64,000 bases of DNA from assembly GCA_014323545.1 (NCBI GenBank), contig CP058647.1, positions 2,706,001-2,770,000 on the forward strand, given 5' to 3'. A program made the translations under genes and the position numbers. Of this stretch, positions 50,256 to 59,614 are shown one piece after another; position 1 is the first letter of the stretch; each line of letters opens with the position of its first letter. The notes below the pieces were generated by a model. It ran no database searches. It was not told where the DNA came from and saw only the letters and a list, made by a program, of their open reading frames with translations. The stretch comes from Hyphobacterium sp. CCMP332 (GTDB lineage: Bacteria; Bacteroidota; Bacteroidia; Cytophagales; CCMP332).

Positions 50256-51443
50256 TTAATTATTTGATTCAGTGGCAAAAACAAATTTCGATGTCATGAT
50301 TCTCTCGGATTTTTCCCATGTGACATTTTGAGAATTTTTAAAAAAACGAATCCAGCCTTTTATTACGCAAGTATTCATAAACAAAAAATAATATGGGATA
50401 TGAATGACTTTATATTTTATTGATTTGTTTCTGAGCAAATAACCAAAGAACGCTAAAAGATAAAACAAGATTTGAGCAGTAAATACTAAAATAAAAATCA
50501 GTCCCTGAGATAGTAGTAAGGCATTGATAGGAACAATTAAGAATAGTGCCAGCGGTGTGAGCGTCCATCGGAAAACACGATGAGATAAATATTGAAATGT
50601 TAATAGTGGGTGTTTCCAAAATTTAAGTAGTGAAATGAGCCGGGTTATCGCCTGTATTCCACCAGCAGAAATCCGAACCTTTCTTTTCTCCTCTTCTTTC
50701 ATATTTAATGAACCTGTTTCAGTTGCAATGGCTTTTGGTTCATATTCTACTTTGAAACCCCTGGATGCCAGACTCATAGTCATAAAAAAATCTTCGATAA
50801 TTGTGTCTTCTTTTACTTCGGAATACAATTGCGTCCGGATGGCAAATAATTCACCTGCGGAACCAACAAGGGTATTTAGTTTTGCATCCATCTTTTTTAG
50901 AAATGATTCGTATTTCCAGTAAAAACCTTCACCTGAAGAACTGGCAGTAGCATTCTTGTCTTTAAGTATCACTTTCTCTCCGGAAACAACTGCTGTATTT
51001 TCATTTGAAAAATGCTTAATCAATTCGAAAATGGCGTTTTTATTGAGCATTACATTAGCATCTGAAAAGACAGTAATTTGACTTTTGATTTTAGGCATAA
51101 TTCTATTTATTGCATTTATTTTACCTCTCCGCTCGTCTTTATGGTAATGAATTATATAAGGGTACTGTTCAATAATTTTCCTGCTGGAATCGGTAGAACC
51201 GTCGGTGACAATGGCAATTTTTAATTTACTTTTCGGATAGTCCAGCGAAAGCGAATTCTTAATTTTTTGAGTAAGAATCCTTGATTCATTATACGCTGCA
51301 ATTAATAGTGTTACCTCTAATGGATTATTTTCCGGCTTTGGAGATTTGTTCTTTTTAAAGCTATTCAGCAGTATTAGCACAAGTCCGTATCCGATATAAG
51401 TATAAGCTATGATGGCTAATAGAATATAGAATGTTATTTGCAT
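50256..51443 (-). CDS. Membrane glycosyltransferase family 2
   Basis: 395 residues. An N-terminal helix (about 3-25) precedes the GT-A domain: EVTLLIAAYNES near 44, KIAIVTDGSTDSSRKII near 76 and TVFSDANVML near 123 (DxD-like). EDFFMTMSLASRGFKVEYEP near 217 supplies the catalytic acid (ED), and RKVRISAGGIQAI the acceptor helix in place of QxxRW. Three helices follow near 290-370. It probably adds a sugar during exopolysaccharide synthesis at the cytoplasmic membrane. It is the last gene of the minus-strand operon. Confidence 0.9.
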   Translation of the reverse strand: MQITFYILLAIIAYTYIGYGLVLILLNSFKKNKSPKPENNPLEVTLLIAAYNESRILTQKIKNSLSLDYPKSKLKIAIVTDGSTDSSRKIIEQYPYIIHYHKDERRGKINAINRIMPKIKSQITVFSDANVMLNKNAIFELIKHFSNENTAVVSGEKVILKDKNATASSSGEGFYWKYESFLKKMDAKLNTLVGSAGELFAIRTQLYSEVKEDTIIEDFFMTMSLASRGFKVEYEPKAIATETGSLNMKEEEKRKVRISAGGIQAITRLISLLKFWKHPLLTFQYLSHRVFRWTLTPLALFLIVPINALLLSQGLIFILVFTAQILFYLLAFFGYLLRNKSIKYKVIHIPYYFLFMNTCVIKGWIRFFKNSQNVTWEKSERIMTSKFVFATESNN

Positions 51444-51565
51444 TTTTTATTTCAAAACTATGGTCAATCCCCTCTTAAAAATGCATTATTCGATAATCGA
51501 CAGGTTGAACGGGTTGAGATACACTTAATTATCGACGAAAATATTTTCAGGGATCGCATGTGTTG

Positions 51566-52435
51566 TTATGTATTTACCTTGAATGAAAAAGTGCCCATAA
51601 AGAAGTCTTTGACTGCCCATAAAATCGCTTTTTTATGCGAAATATTTTGACTTAAAAATTGCCTTGGAAAGGAAATCAAAATGTAAAACATCATGAAAAA
51701 AGAAAATTTCAGAATACTGCTGTGTTTCATTAAGAATTTCAATCGGTTTCTGTTCTGATAGTATCTTTTCAAAGGACTGCCTTTCCCCGTGCTCATAGAT
51801 TCTTTGTGTAGAATGTAAACATCATGAGCGACCTTAATTTTGAAACCTCTTTTTTTGAACTTCTCTGACCAGGCCAGTTCTTCATAGTATAAAAAATACT
51901 CTTCAGGCATCAAACCCGCTTTTTGAATGGCCGCTTTGCTTAACATCACAGCAGCTCCATGAAAATAATTTGTTTCACTTGAGCTCAAATTGGTATTGAA
52001 TGTAACCTCCATTCGATTTCTACCTGTGATGGAATTGATTTTGGAAAATCCGGCATATTGGATTGATACAGGATTTTTATAATATCGAATAATAGGGCTG
52101 ATTGCGGCAATTTTTTCATCAAAGTGTTTTAAAAGCTTTTCGATGAGATTTGAGGGCACTTCAGTATCATTATTCAAGAGCAAAATATAGTCACCCTCAG
52201 ATGCTTTTATCGCAAGATTGTTAGCGCCGGCAAAGCCAAGATTTTTTTCAGAATGAAAAATTTTAAGGTCTGGAATAATGTTTAAAAATTTCTGATCGGA
52301 ATTAAGTATTCTCCCATTATCTACAAGAATAGTTTCTACATTTTTATAACTCAAAGCCTTTATGCTTCGAAGCAATTCACAGCTGACTTCTGTCTGTCGG
52401 TAATTAACAGTGATAATACTGACCTTAGCATTCAT
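51566..52435 (-). CDS. Glycosyltransferase family 2 (rhamnosyltransferase-like)
   Basis: 289 residues. KVSIITVNYRQTEVSCELL opens the GT-A domain. LLLNNDTEVP near 92 is the DxD-like metal site with the NND pattern of rhamnosyltransferase-type GT2 proteins. NYFHGAAVMLSKAAI near 155 and YEELAWSEKFKKRGFKIK near 183 are conserved. The sugar is not certain. A hydrophobic segment lies near the C-terminus. Spacing to the methyltransferase gene is 2 bases. Confidence 0.9.
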   Translation of the reverse strand: MNAKVSIITVNYRQTEVSCELLRSIKALSYKNVETILVDNGRILNSDQKFLNIIPDLKIFHSEKNLGFAGANNLAIKASEGDYILLLNNDTEVPSNLIEKLLKHFDEKIAAISPIIRYYKNPVSIQYAGFSKINSITGRNRMEVTFNTNLSSSETNYFHGAAVMLSKAAIQKAGLMPEEYFLYYEELAWSEKFKKRGFKIKVAHDVYILHKESMSTGKGSPLKRYYQNRNRLKFLMKHSSILKFSFFMMFYILISFPRQFLSQNISHKKAILWAVKDFFMGTFSFKVNT

Positions 52436-52437
52436 AT

Positions 52438-53241
52438 TTATAGGGGTTTTTGAGCAATAATGTGAATGGCATTCCCCGATTTGGTATTATCCAGAATCCT
52501 ATCAAAATGAATTAATAATTTGCTCAGTGGCAAAATGAATAAATGACAGATCGAACCGATTTTTTTGGCTATATATGTGATTTCCCAGGCCAATCGTGAA
52601 CACAAGCCATCCGTGGATTTAGCACTGACAATTTCAAAACCCTCGGCAGAAACTCTATTTTTTAGTGATTCCAGATCGTACACCTGGCCTATATGTTCAT
52701 CTCTTAACCATTCCTGATGTTCTTCAAAATATTTTTGAGGTAGAATGGTTCTTTGTTTCAAATTGGGAATTTTTACAAGAAATAAACCTCCGGGCTTTAG
52801 TTTTCTTTTAACTTCTTCAAAGGGCATCTCCTCAGGCAGAATATGTTCAAATACGTCGATTGAGAAAATAAAATCATAATTGCTCTGATATAATTTTTCG
52901 ATGCGATTGGCGTATGGCTTTATGTTTTTATTACCTGCTTTTTCCAAAGCCTGGTTCAAACAACTTATTCTGTTATTATCAATATCCAAAGCATGTATCT
53001 CAGCATTTGGTAACTTTCTGGACAAGGCAAAACTGTATTCGCCGTAACCACAGCCAAGATCCAGAATTTTTGAATTATTATTCAATTTGAAACTTGGATA
53101 AATGTCTTTAAATACCTTAAATCGAGCATAATTACCAATATTTGTATACCCAAAAAACCTGGAGATGATTTTTGCAATAAAAGGATATTTGCTCATTCTA
53201 TTGCTGGTGAAAATTTGTTCTTTCCCGAATTGAAACTTCAT
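52438..53241 (-). CDS. Class I SAM-dependent methyltransferase
   Basis: 267 residues. SKILDLGCGYGEYSFALSRK near 57-76 is SAM-binding motif I, EIHALDIDNNRISCLNQ near 81 motif II and FIFSIDVFEHILPEEMPFEE near 126-145 motif IV. It likely methylates a sugar or a lipid-linked intermediate of the polysaccharide pathway. Its start shares one base with the stop of the flippase gene. Confidence 0.9.
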   Translation of the reverse strand: MKFQFGKEQIFTSNRMSKYPFIAKIISRFFGYTNIGNYARFKVFKDIYPSFKLNNNSKILDLGCGYGEYSFALSRKLPNAEIHALDIDNNRISCLNQALEKAGNKNIKPYANRIEKLYQSNYDFIFSIDVFEHILPEEMPFEEVKRKLKPGGLFLVKIPNLKQRTILPQKYFEEHQEWLRDEHIGQVYDLESLKNRVSAEGFEIVSAKSTDGLCSRLAWEITYIAKKIGSICHLFILPLSKLLIHFDRILDNTKSGNAIHIIAQKPL

Positions 53242-54497
53242 TATGATTTTTTTAAAAAATTTGAAAAATTAATTGAAAAACTATGTGACATGTATTTTTT
53301 ATATACGATGAAATGACCACTTAATATTGTGAAAAGGATAGCTGTAAGTGTAGCTATAGCCGCTCCTTCAATGCCTAATTGTGGAATTAATAAAAAATTG
53401 AGCACCAGGTTAGAAACAAGGCTAAACGCTAAAATTTGAGTATTTAATTGCGGTTGATTGATAGCGTCAATTGACAGCCCAAGCACTCTTCCAAATGGCT
53501 TGATTACTGTTGCAATCATCAAAATGTATATAAGTGAGAATGCATTTTTCAGGTCTTCAGAAGAAAATATCTTTAATATAATTTCAGGTGATATCACAAT
53601 TATTAGCAGTCCGGGTATAAGACTGATTATCATTATGGCTATTGACTTAAAATAAATAGGATCAAACAGCAATTGCCTGAATTGCAGATAGTATTTTGAG
53701 AGTTTTGGGAATAAAAACTGCGATAATCCATTCAAGGGGATTTCAATGTAATTGATCACCTTAGATGCAAAGTGATAGAGTGCAATGGCTTCCTTGTTTA
53801 CAAATAAACTTAGAATTAGGATATCAGATTTATGAAATAAAAGGGAAAGCAAATTGCCTGATCCGGCATATTTACCAAACTTAAAAAGTTTTAAAATCAG
53901 GTAATAATGAGGTCTGCAATAAGAAATTTTGGTACTCAGCAAGTAATATAACAAAACTGTTAGGGAGGAGCATAACTGGACCCAAAGTAAAATTTGGATA
54001 TCGAGCATGTCATAATAGAAAAGGAGGAAAGTTGCTGTTCCACTCAAAAGAGTAAATAATAAATTGATTTTAAATTGCATTCTGAGATTTTCATGCGCGA
54101 TTAAAATGGAATTGATAAACTGAATAAGTCCTGAGGAAAGACTTGAAAGAATTATGAAATAGAAAAGCTCAGGAATGATATTCATTAAACTCAAAAACAT
54201 CAAAGGGATAGACAGGAAAACGATAATGCCTAAATTGAAAATAAATGCTGAGCTAATCAGTTTAGCTTCCTGCAATGGGTATTTATGAATGAGATTTATC
54301 AGATCATGATGTATAAAACCTTGACGAAACTGGTCAATAATACTTGCCCAGGTAATGAATAGCGCCCATTCTCCCAAAGCATTGAGATCGAGCGTACGGA
54401 CAAGCATGAGATATATAAGGAAATTTGAAGTGAATAGCAGTAAATGATTTGCTACAGCCAGGCTTCCTGAAGAAATATGGTGAATAATTGCTTTCAT
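53241..54497 (-). CDS. wzx: Oligosaccharide flippase (Wzx/polysaccharide transporter family)
   Basis: 418 residues, about 12 hydrophobic helices. LDLNALGEWALFITWASIID near the N-terminus is the usual first-loop pattern of Wzx-type MOP exporters, and a late glycine-rich region with GIEGAAIATLTAILFTILSG is also typical. It probably moves lipid-linked repeat units across the inner membrane. It begins 1 base after the stop of the GT4 gene. Confidence 0.88.
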   Translation of the reverse strand: MKAIIHHISSGSLAVANHLLLFTSNFLIYLMLVRTLDLNALGEWALFITWASIIDQFRQGFIHHDLINLIHKYPLQEAKLISSAFIFNLGIIVFLSIPLMFLSLMNIIPELFYFIILSSLSSGLIQFINSILIAHENLRMQFKINLLFTLLSGTATFLLFYYDMLDIQILLWVQLCSSLTVLLYYLLSTKISYCRPHYYLILKLFKFGKYAGSGNLLSLLFHKSDILILSLFVNKEAIALYHFASKVINYIEIPLNGLSQFLFPKLSKYYLQFRQLLFDPIYFKSIAIMIISLIPGLLIIVISPEIILKIFSSEDLKNAFSLIYILMIATVIKPFGRVLGLSIDAINQPQLNTQILAFSLVSNLVLNFLLIPQLGIEGAAIATLTAILFTILSGHFIVYKKYMSHSFSINFSNFLKKS

Positions 54498-54498
54498 A

Positions 54499-55650
54499 TT
54501 ATTTTTTTAATGTTTCTGCGTAAACCTTAGCCGTTTCTTCACTTAGCTGAGACCAATCGTACTTTTGCATTACATGTTTTCTTGCCATGCGGCCCATACT
54601 TTTAATTTTAGAAGGCTCATTGTATAATTTGAGAATGGCCCTGCGGAAGGCTGATCTGTCATTCACATTGCATAAAAAGCCTGTTTCGCCATCAATTACA
54701 CATTCTCTTGTTGCGGGCAAATTACTTGCGATGGAAGGAATAGAATTAGAAGCAGCTTCCATAAGAACTATTCCCTGAGTTTCATGAAATGATGGCAATA
54801 TAAGAGCCATGGAATTATTTAACTCCTTGTCGATTTCCCTCCGGGAAAGGGCACCACGAAAGCTCACTCTCAACTTTAAACACCTGCGTTGAACTTCTTG
54901 CTCGAGCTTTTTTTTAAGGGGACCTTCTCCAATAATAGATAAGGTTATATCCCATGGCAGGCTTGTCATCAAACTTATAAGAAATTCTATATTTTTAATT
55001 TTTGTTAATCGACCTACGAATACCAGTTTTTTAGTCTTTGATGCCACCTTATTAGGGCTTCCGATTTTTATTCCGTTTGGTATAACCTTTATGTGTTTTG
55101 GGGGTTTAATTTTTTCCTGAGATATGAAATTTTTGAGCTGCTCATTTACCGTCAGTACTTTGTTAGCCAAAGCGATTTGTCTACGTTCCAAAGGAAGACT
55201 TACGAGTTTATATAATTTTGAGCCCCATTTACCATTATCAGAATGTTGTAGTTCATCTTTCAATAAGCCGTGGATGGTTTGAACATATCTGGTTTTGCCG
55301 CTAGCCTGATTCAATAAATATCCACTTCGACCCTGCATATGAACTATGTCATATTTCTGCGCATTTTTATTTACCCAAAATTTTAGTGATAAGTTAAAGA
55401 GCAATTCTTCGGCTAATTTTGAAAAGGGGAAAATATATCTCCCCGGCAAATACGGAAGCTCAATGATTTCAATTCCTTCTTTTACGAACCTTTGGCTCTT
55501 GAAAAGTGAACCTGCGCAAAGGATACTTATATTGTGACCTCTTTCCTGAAGTTCGCGACTCAGATCCCAGGTATGTGTTTGAATTCCACCTTTAAAATTC
55601 CAGGGAAGACTTTTGCAGAGCATGAGTACATTTAATTTTTTTTGATTCAT
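54499..55650 (-). CDS. Glycosyltransferase family 4
   Basis: 383 residues with the GT-B fold. The start MNQKKLNVLMLCKSLPWNFK and GGIQTHTWDLSRELQERGH form the N-domain acceptor region. KLVFVGRLTKIKNIEFLI near 208-225 and SIIGEGPLKKKLEQEV near 240 form the donor domain, with LPSFHETQGIVLMEAASNSI (the EX7E-type motif) near 285-305. It transfers a nucleotide sugar. The ATG overlaps the stop of the microprotein gene by 4 bases. Confidence 0.92.
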   Translation of the reverse strand: MNQKKLNVLMLCKSLPWNFKGGIQTHTWDLSRELQERGHNISILCAGSLFKSQRFVKEGIEIIELPYLPGRYIFPFSKLAEELLFNLSLKFWVNKNAQKYDIVHMQGRSGYLLNQASGKTRYVQTIHGLLKDELQHSDNGKWGSKLYKLVSLPLERRQIALANKVLTVNEQLKNFISQEKIKPPKHIKVIPNGIKIGSPNKVASKTKKLVFVGRLTKIKNIEFLISLMTSLPWDITLSIIGEGPLKKKLEQEVQRRCLKLRVSFRGALSRREIDKELNNSMALILPSFHETQGIVLMEAASNSIPSIASNLPATRECVIDGETGFLCNVNDRSAFRRAILKLYNEPSKIKSMGRMARKHVMQKYDWSQLSEETAKVYAETLKK

Positions 55651-55748
55651 TTCTTCTTATACAGTTTGTTTCCGCGAATAAGGCCGAGAATTAAAAACAG
55701 TAATCCTACTGTCAGAATAAAAAGCCATGGCATTCCTTCAGACATCAT
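55647..55748 (-). CDS. Membrane microprotein of 32-33 residues between two glycosyltransferase genes
   Basis: The frame begins at ATG-ATG (55748/55745), overlapping the stop of the upstream GT2 gene (55738-55740), and its TGA overlaps the GT4 ATG by 4 bases (ATGA). The product is a short polar start (MSEGMPW), a single hydrophobic helix (LFILTVGLLFLILGLI) and a basic end (RGNKLYKKK). Double overlap and the clean membrane-peptide design support a real gene missed by length cut-offs. It may be a partner or regulator of the glycosyltransferases or just a coupling device. Confidence 0.6.
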   Translation of the reverse strand: MMSEGMPWLFILTVGLLFLILGLIRGNKLYKKK

Positions 55749-56907
55749 TTTGAAAATGTTGAGTGTGAATAAATTCTTTTTTTGATTGAGGCATTAGACT
55801 CAAACTTTTGATTGTACTATGGATTAATTTAGGAAGCGCCAGAATCAGGTTGGCCCCATGTTTCAAAATCCAGTTGAATGGCGTCAGAATTATATAAGTA
55901 AAGAGATTTAATAAGAATGCCGTGAGATTAATAATGGCAAGTGTATCCAAACCACATATTAGTGAGATCAATCCAAGAATGAGAGAAGCAATGGGAATTA
56001 GGGTTCTTGGAGGAAGTGCCAGTTGAATAACTTTATGGAAATAATCAAAATTCCCTTCGTTTAAGGCTTTGCAGGCATAAACAAAGTTTTTTCTGAAAAA
56101 GCTATATTGAGATTCCAACCACCTTGCTCGCTGTCGACTCATTTGATTAAAATCCTGACATTTCTCATCCTTGACATGTATATTGCCATCGTAATAGATT
56201 TTGATTTTCATCTTTGTCATTAATAATTCCATCTCCTTATCAAATCCTCCTATGGCCGATAGTTTTGGAATAATTTCAAGAAATTTCACTTTACTCAGTA
56301 GCATTCCTGAGCCTGATAATTTAGATGATAGTCCAATGACATTTGCACCCTGGCATAACATTTTATGATTGGCTATTTCGGCCAAAGCATCGAAAACTGA
56401 AGCCGGAGAATTTAATTTTTTAGCTTGTCTCAGAGCCTGAACTGCTTCATAACCAGCGCAAAGTAATTTTGAGGATCGTTTCAAAAAATTCTTCGACATT
56501 ATGTTATCGGCATCCAGAATTATTTGACCTTCATAATCTGAACTTTTAACAAATTCATTCACTGCATTCAAGGCTTTGGCCTTTGTGCTGTTTTTAAAAC
56601 TTACTTTAAATACAATAACCCCCATTTCCCTTAGTGCGAGATTTGTTTCTTTTTTCATTTGATCAGCAATAACCAGGATATCGTAAAGGTGGTTGGGGTA
56701 ATTAACTTTAAAGTTTTCGCGACAAGAATTGAGGATCACAGAATCTTCCCGATAGGCAGGAACTACAATCAAAATTTTTTTGAAAGCATGTCTGCCATTA
56801 AGACTATTGATCTTTCTGAAGTCAAAAAGAGAAGCAATTCCAAGTATAAACTGGTATAGGATGCTAACAGTGATGTAAAGACTTGGTATAAAAATTAGAT
56901 AATTCAT
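55738..56907 (-). CDS. Processive membrane glycosyltransferase family 2
   Basis: 389 residues. An N-terminal helix (about 3-25) precedes KILIVVPAYREDSVILNSC near 43. YEGQIILDADNIMSK near 130 gives the DxD motif, and FNQMSRQRARWLESQYSFF near 257 is the Q/RxxRW motif of processive enzymes. Four C-terminal helices follow. It probably polymerises or extends a glycan at the inner membrane. The stop overlaps the start of the microprotein gene, and the start overlaps the polymerase stop by 4 bases. Confidence 0.9.
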   Translation of the reverse strand: MNYLIFIPSLYITVSILYQFILGIASLFDFRKINSLNGRHAFKKILIVVPAYREDSVILNSCRENFKVNYPNHLYDILVIADQMKKETNLALREMGVIVFKVSFKNSTKAKALNAVNEFVKSSDYEGQIILDADNIMSKNFLKRSSKLLCAGYEAVQALRQAKKLNSPASVFDALAEIANHKMLCQGANVIGLSSKLSGSGMLLSKVKFLEIIPKLSAIGGFDKEMELLMTKMKIKIYYDGNIHVKDEKCQDFNQMSRQRARWLESQYSFFRKNFVYACKALNEGNFDYFHKVIQLALPPRTLIPIASLILGLISLICGLDTLAIINLTAFLLNLFTYIILTPFNWILKHGANLILALPKLIHSTIKSLSLMPQSKKEFIHTQHFQNDV

Positions 56908-58331
56908 GAATTTTCTTTTTGATCAATTTTGTGAATAATAAAGAGGAATGGAATGGCTAAATTCATGATCATACCGGTGGGCATTTGACCAAAGACCTGA
57001 TTTCCGTATGAACTAAAAAGGACGCCTCCAATGGCCGCATAAAGTGCCAGCGCATAAGATCTCAGATTCTGACTTTTTATGTTACCGGTAACTTTGAATC
57101 CCATGGCCATGATATACATTAGAGTAGCGATGTGAAATGTAATTCCGACTATTCCTGTTTCTGCCCAAATTTTAACGTACCAGCTGTCTGTAGCTGTATT
57201 GGCCATCAAGGAGCCAGGATTAAATCTAAAACCCCAATAACCTGCCGTTCCAATGCCTCCACCAAATGGTTTGTCAGCAAGATATTCTCCAAATACTTTC
57301 TGATTTTGTAACCGTACCATTAAGGAAGGGTTATTTGGATCAAGCGCCGATCGCATTCTTCGAACCTGTTCAATCCCCTGGAACATAAACGTGTATTTAA
57401 GAATCAGGAATATTAAGAGAAAGAATATGATGCCGCTAAACAGTACTTTGAAATTTCGACTTGCAATAAGATAAAAGAGTCCTCCAAAAGCGGGAATAGC
57501 CAATGCACCTCTTGTGCCTGATATTGCAAAACCCAGGAAACAGACTAAGGCCGCGATAAGAAAAATTGATTTTTTGAAAAAGCTGTGTGGACCGAGAAAT
57601 AGCACTGAACAAAGCAGAGATACCATGGCCTGATTCGCACCGAATTGACCAGCATCGCTGTAAAAAGAGAATACTCTTAAAACTCCGTGAAGAATATGTT
57701 CATCCTGATGGTTTTCTGCAAAAAGCCAATGATTTTCAGCAAAATCTAAAAATCCAAGCTGTTGCTTGAATCCCCAGATAGTTCCGAGGATAGATAAAGC
57801 GATGAGAAGATAAATGAACTTCTCAAGATCTCTTTTCTCGTCGAAAAAAAGGAATACAATACCAAATGAGAGAATCTGATAAAAACCAATACCTCTCATG
57901 GCATAAAACCAGGCCAGGGCACCATTGCCATTGGGATTTATAAACTCAATGCATATGTAACCAAACCAAATTAATGATAAAATAAATATGTCATTGTTCA
58001 GTCTTTTCCATTTTACATTCTTATGAAAGGCAAGCCCTATCCATGCAAGAAAAAGTATTATATCAATACTCAGGCCCCAGGGAATGCTTATGTACCTTGA
58101 AAAACCTGAAATGAAAAATGCCATAACAAAGGAGAACCAAATGGCTTGCTTTGGTTTTTTAATAAGGGTTGCCGGTATAAATATTAACAGTGGAAGCGAA
58201 ATCAGAAATATAATTCCTTGCAATTCAAGGAAAGAAACAAGTAATACAGATAAACACAGAAATACAATGATCCACAAACGCAATTTGCCTTTACCCGTGT
58301 TTAATGATTCACTTATTCTAATGTTTATCAT
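56904..58331 (-). CDS. O-antigen ligase/polymerase (Wzy-like)
   Basis: 475 residues with about 10-12 hydrophobic helices and the large periplasmic loop near 290-370 (FQGIEQVRRMRSALDPNNPS, LADKPFGGGIGTAGYWGFR) typical of the Wzy/WaaL family. It joins repeat units or ligates a polymer on the periplasmic side. It lies downstream of a 143-base gap after the GT at 58475 and starts a block of tightly spaced genes. Confidence 0.87.
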   Translation of the reverse strand: MINIRISESLNTGKGKLRLWIIVFLCLSVLLVSFLELQGIIFLISLPLLIFIPATLIKKPKQAIWFSFVMAFFISGFSRYISIPWGLSIDIILFLAWIGLAFHKNVKWKRLNNDIFILSLIWFGYICIEFINPNGNGALAWFYAMRGIGFYQILSFGIVFLFFDEKRDLEKFIYLLIALSILGTIWGFKQQLGFLDFAENHWLFAENHQDEHILHGVLRVFSFYSDAGQFGANQAMVSLLCSVLFLGPHSFFKKSIFLIAALVCFLGFAISGTRGALAIPAFGGLFYLIASRNFKVLFSGIIFFLLIFLILKYTFMFQGIEQVRRMRSALDPNNPSLMVRLQNQKVFGEYLADKPFGGGIGTAGYWGFRFNPGSLMANTATDSWYVKIWAETGIVGITFHIATLMYIMAMGFKVTGNIKSQNLRSYALALYAAIGGVLFSSYGNQVFGQMPTGMIMNLAIPFLFIIHKIDQKENS

Positions 58332-58474
58332 ATTGCAAAACTAGATTCGCAATAGGGCTTATTTGAGATTATTAGATGAACGATGGAATCAAATCGACGA
58401 ATGAATTCATACTGTCGATAAATGGTAAAATACTTTTTAGAGATAATTATTAGCCTTGAGAATTGAAATTACTG

Positions 58475-59614
58475 TTATTCTGCAATTGCCCTTGCAAACT
58501 CAGCTGATCTGTTTTGCCAGGTATTGGCCGCGCTGAATTCAATTCTGGCATTGATGTCCTGTTTCTTATTTGACTGTAATGAGGCTTTTATTGCCTCGTT
58601 ATACTCTGATGAAGTCTGAGCAATGGCAATTACTTTTTTAAATGAGAGTATATCTTCGGAGAAAGCCGTACTGACAACCGGTTTTGCCATGGCCAGATAT
58701 TCATTAATTTTTAAGGGATATATATACCTGGTGAATTCTGTATTTTTAAAAGGAATGATACAAACAGCTGATTTTTGAATTAGTGCAGCGGCATCTTTTT
58801 GATTTTTTGGACCCAAAAGAATAAAATTACTATACATCTCCGATAGCAGATGAGCCTTTTCTGATTTAACGGGCCCTATAAATTGAAATTTTAATTTTTT
58901 GTTCGACTTTAGCAGCTCTCTCAACAACTCAAAATCTATTCGATCATCTACACTCCCCAGATAACTGACAAGTCGGCTATCTGAGTATGTAGGAACATAA
59001 TTGAATAATGTGTTATCAAAACCGTTGAAAACAGTTAACACTCTTTTTGAACGTGTTGAAAACTTATTTTTTAGGGCAGTAGAGGAAGTGATAACCAAAT
59101 CAGCCTTAGAGGCAAAAACGCTTTCATGTTCAGCATTTTTTTCTTTTGCCCATTTCATGGCTTCAATATTATCATAACTATAATAGATCGATTTTTTTGG
59201 AGACAAGTACTTTCTTAAATCAGCCCATTTCGGATTCATGGCGTTGATATAAATACAATCTTCTAATTTGAGCCTGGCATTTAGTTTTTTAATGCTTTTG
59301 CTCAATACATTTTGATTATATCTCTCGATTGTTTTCTTAATGGGTTTAAAAATTGGAAAAATGGGAGGGGCATTGAATACCAATATCTCGGATTCGTTTT
59401 TGGATTGTACTTTACGAAATCTCGATTTTAAACCTAGAATTCGCAGCCTGGGAATGTTTGGTTTGCTTAATAGGTCTTTCCAGGTATAGTGATAGTCAAG
59501 AAAGACAATGTTGAAATCAATCGCCAATGATTTCATTAATTCAACTGTAGATTTTTTATAGGACGAATCCCAAGATGGAAAACTATGACAGACAAGGGTT
59601 TGACTTTTATTCAT
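58475..59614 (-). CDS. Glycosyltransferase (GT4-like, GT-B fold)
   Basis: 379 residues. The C-domain contains YLGSVDDRIDFELLRELLKS near 222, LKFQFIGPVKSEKAHLL near 246 and a late region IYPLKINEYLAMAKPVVSTA near 307, the Glu-bearing donor motif of GT4-type enzymes. The N-domain is divergent, with CHSFPSWDSSYKKSTVE at the start. The sugar is unknown. Its start overlaps the Wzc-like gene stop by 1 base. Confidence 0.85.
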   Translation of the reverse strand: MNKSQTLVCHSFPSWDSSYKKSTVELMKSLAIDFNIVFLDYHYTWKDLLSKPNIPRLRILGLKSRFRKVQSKNESEILVFNAPPIFPIFKPIKKTIERYNQNVLSKSIKKLNARLKLEDCIYINAMNPKWADLRKYLSPKKSIYYSYDNIEAMKWAKEKNAEHESVFASKADLVITSSTALKNKFSTRSKRVLTVFNGFDNTLFNYVPTYSDSRLVSYLGSVDDRIDFELLRELLKSNKKLKFQFIGPVKSEKAHLLSEMYSNFILLGPKNQKDAAALIQKSAVCIIPFKNTEFTRYIYPLKINEYLAMAKPVVSTAFSEDILSFKKVIAIAQTSSEYNEAIKASLQSNKKQDINARIEFSAANTWQNRSAEFARAIAE

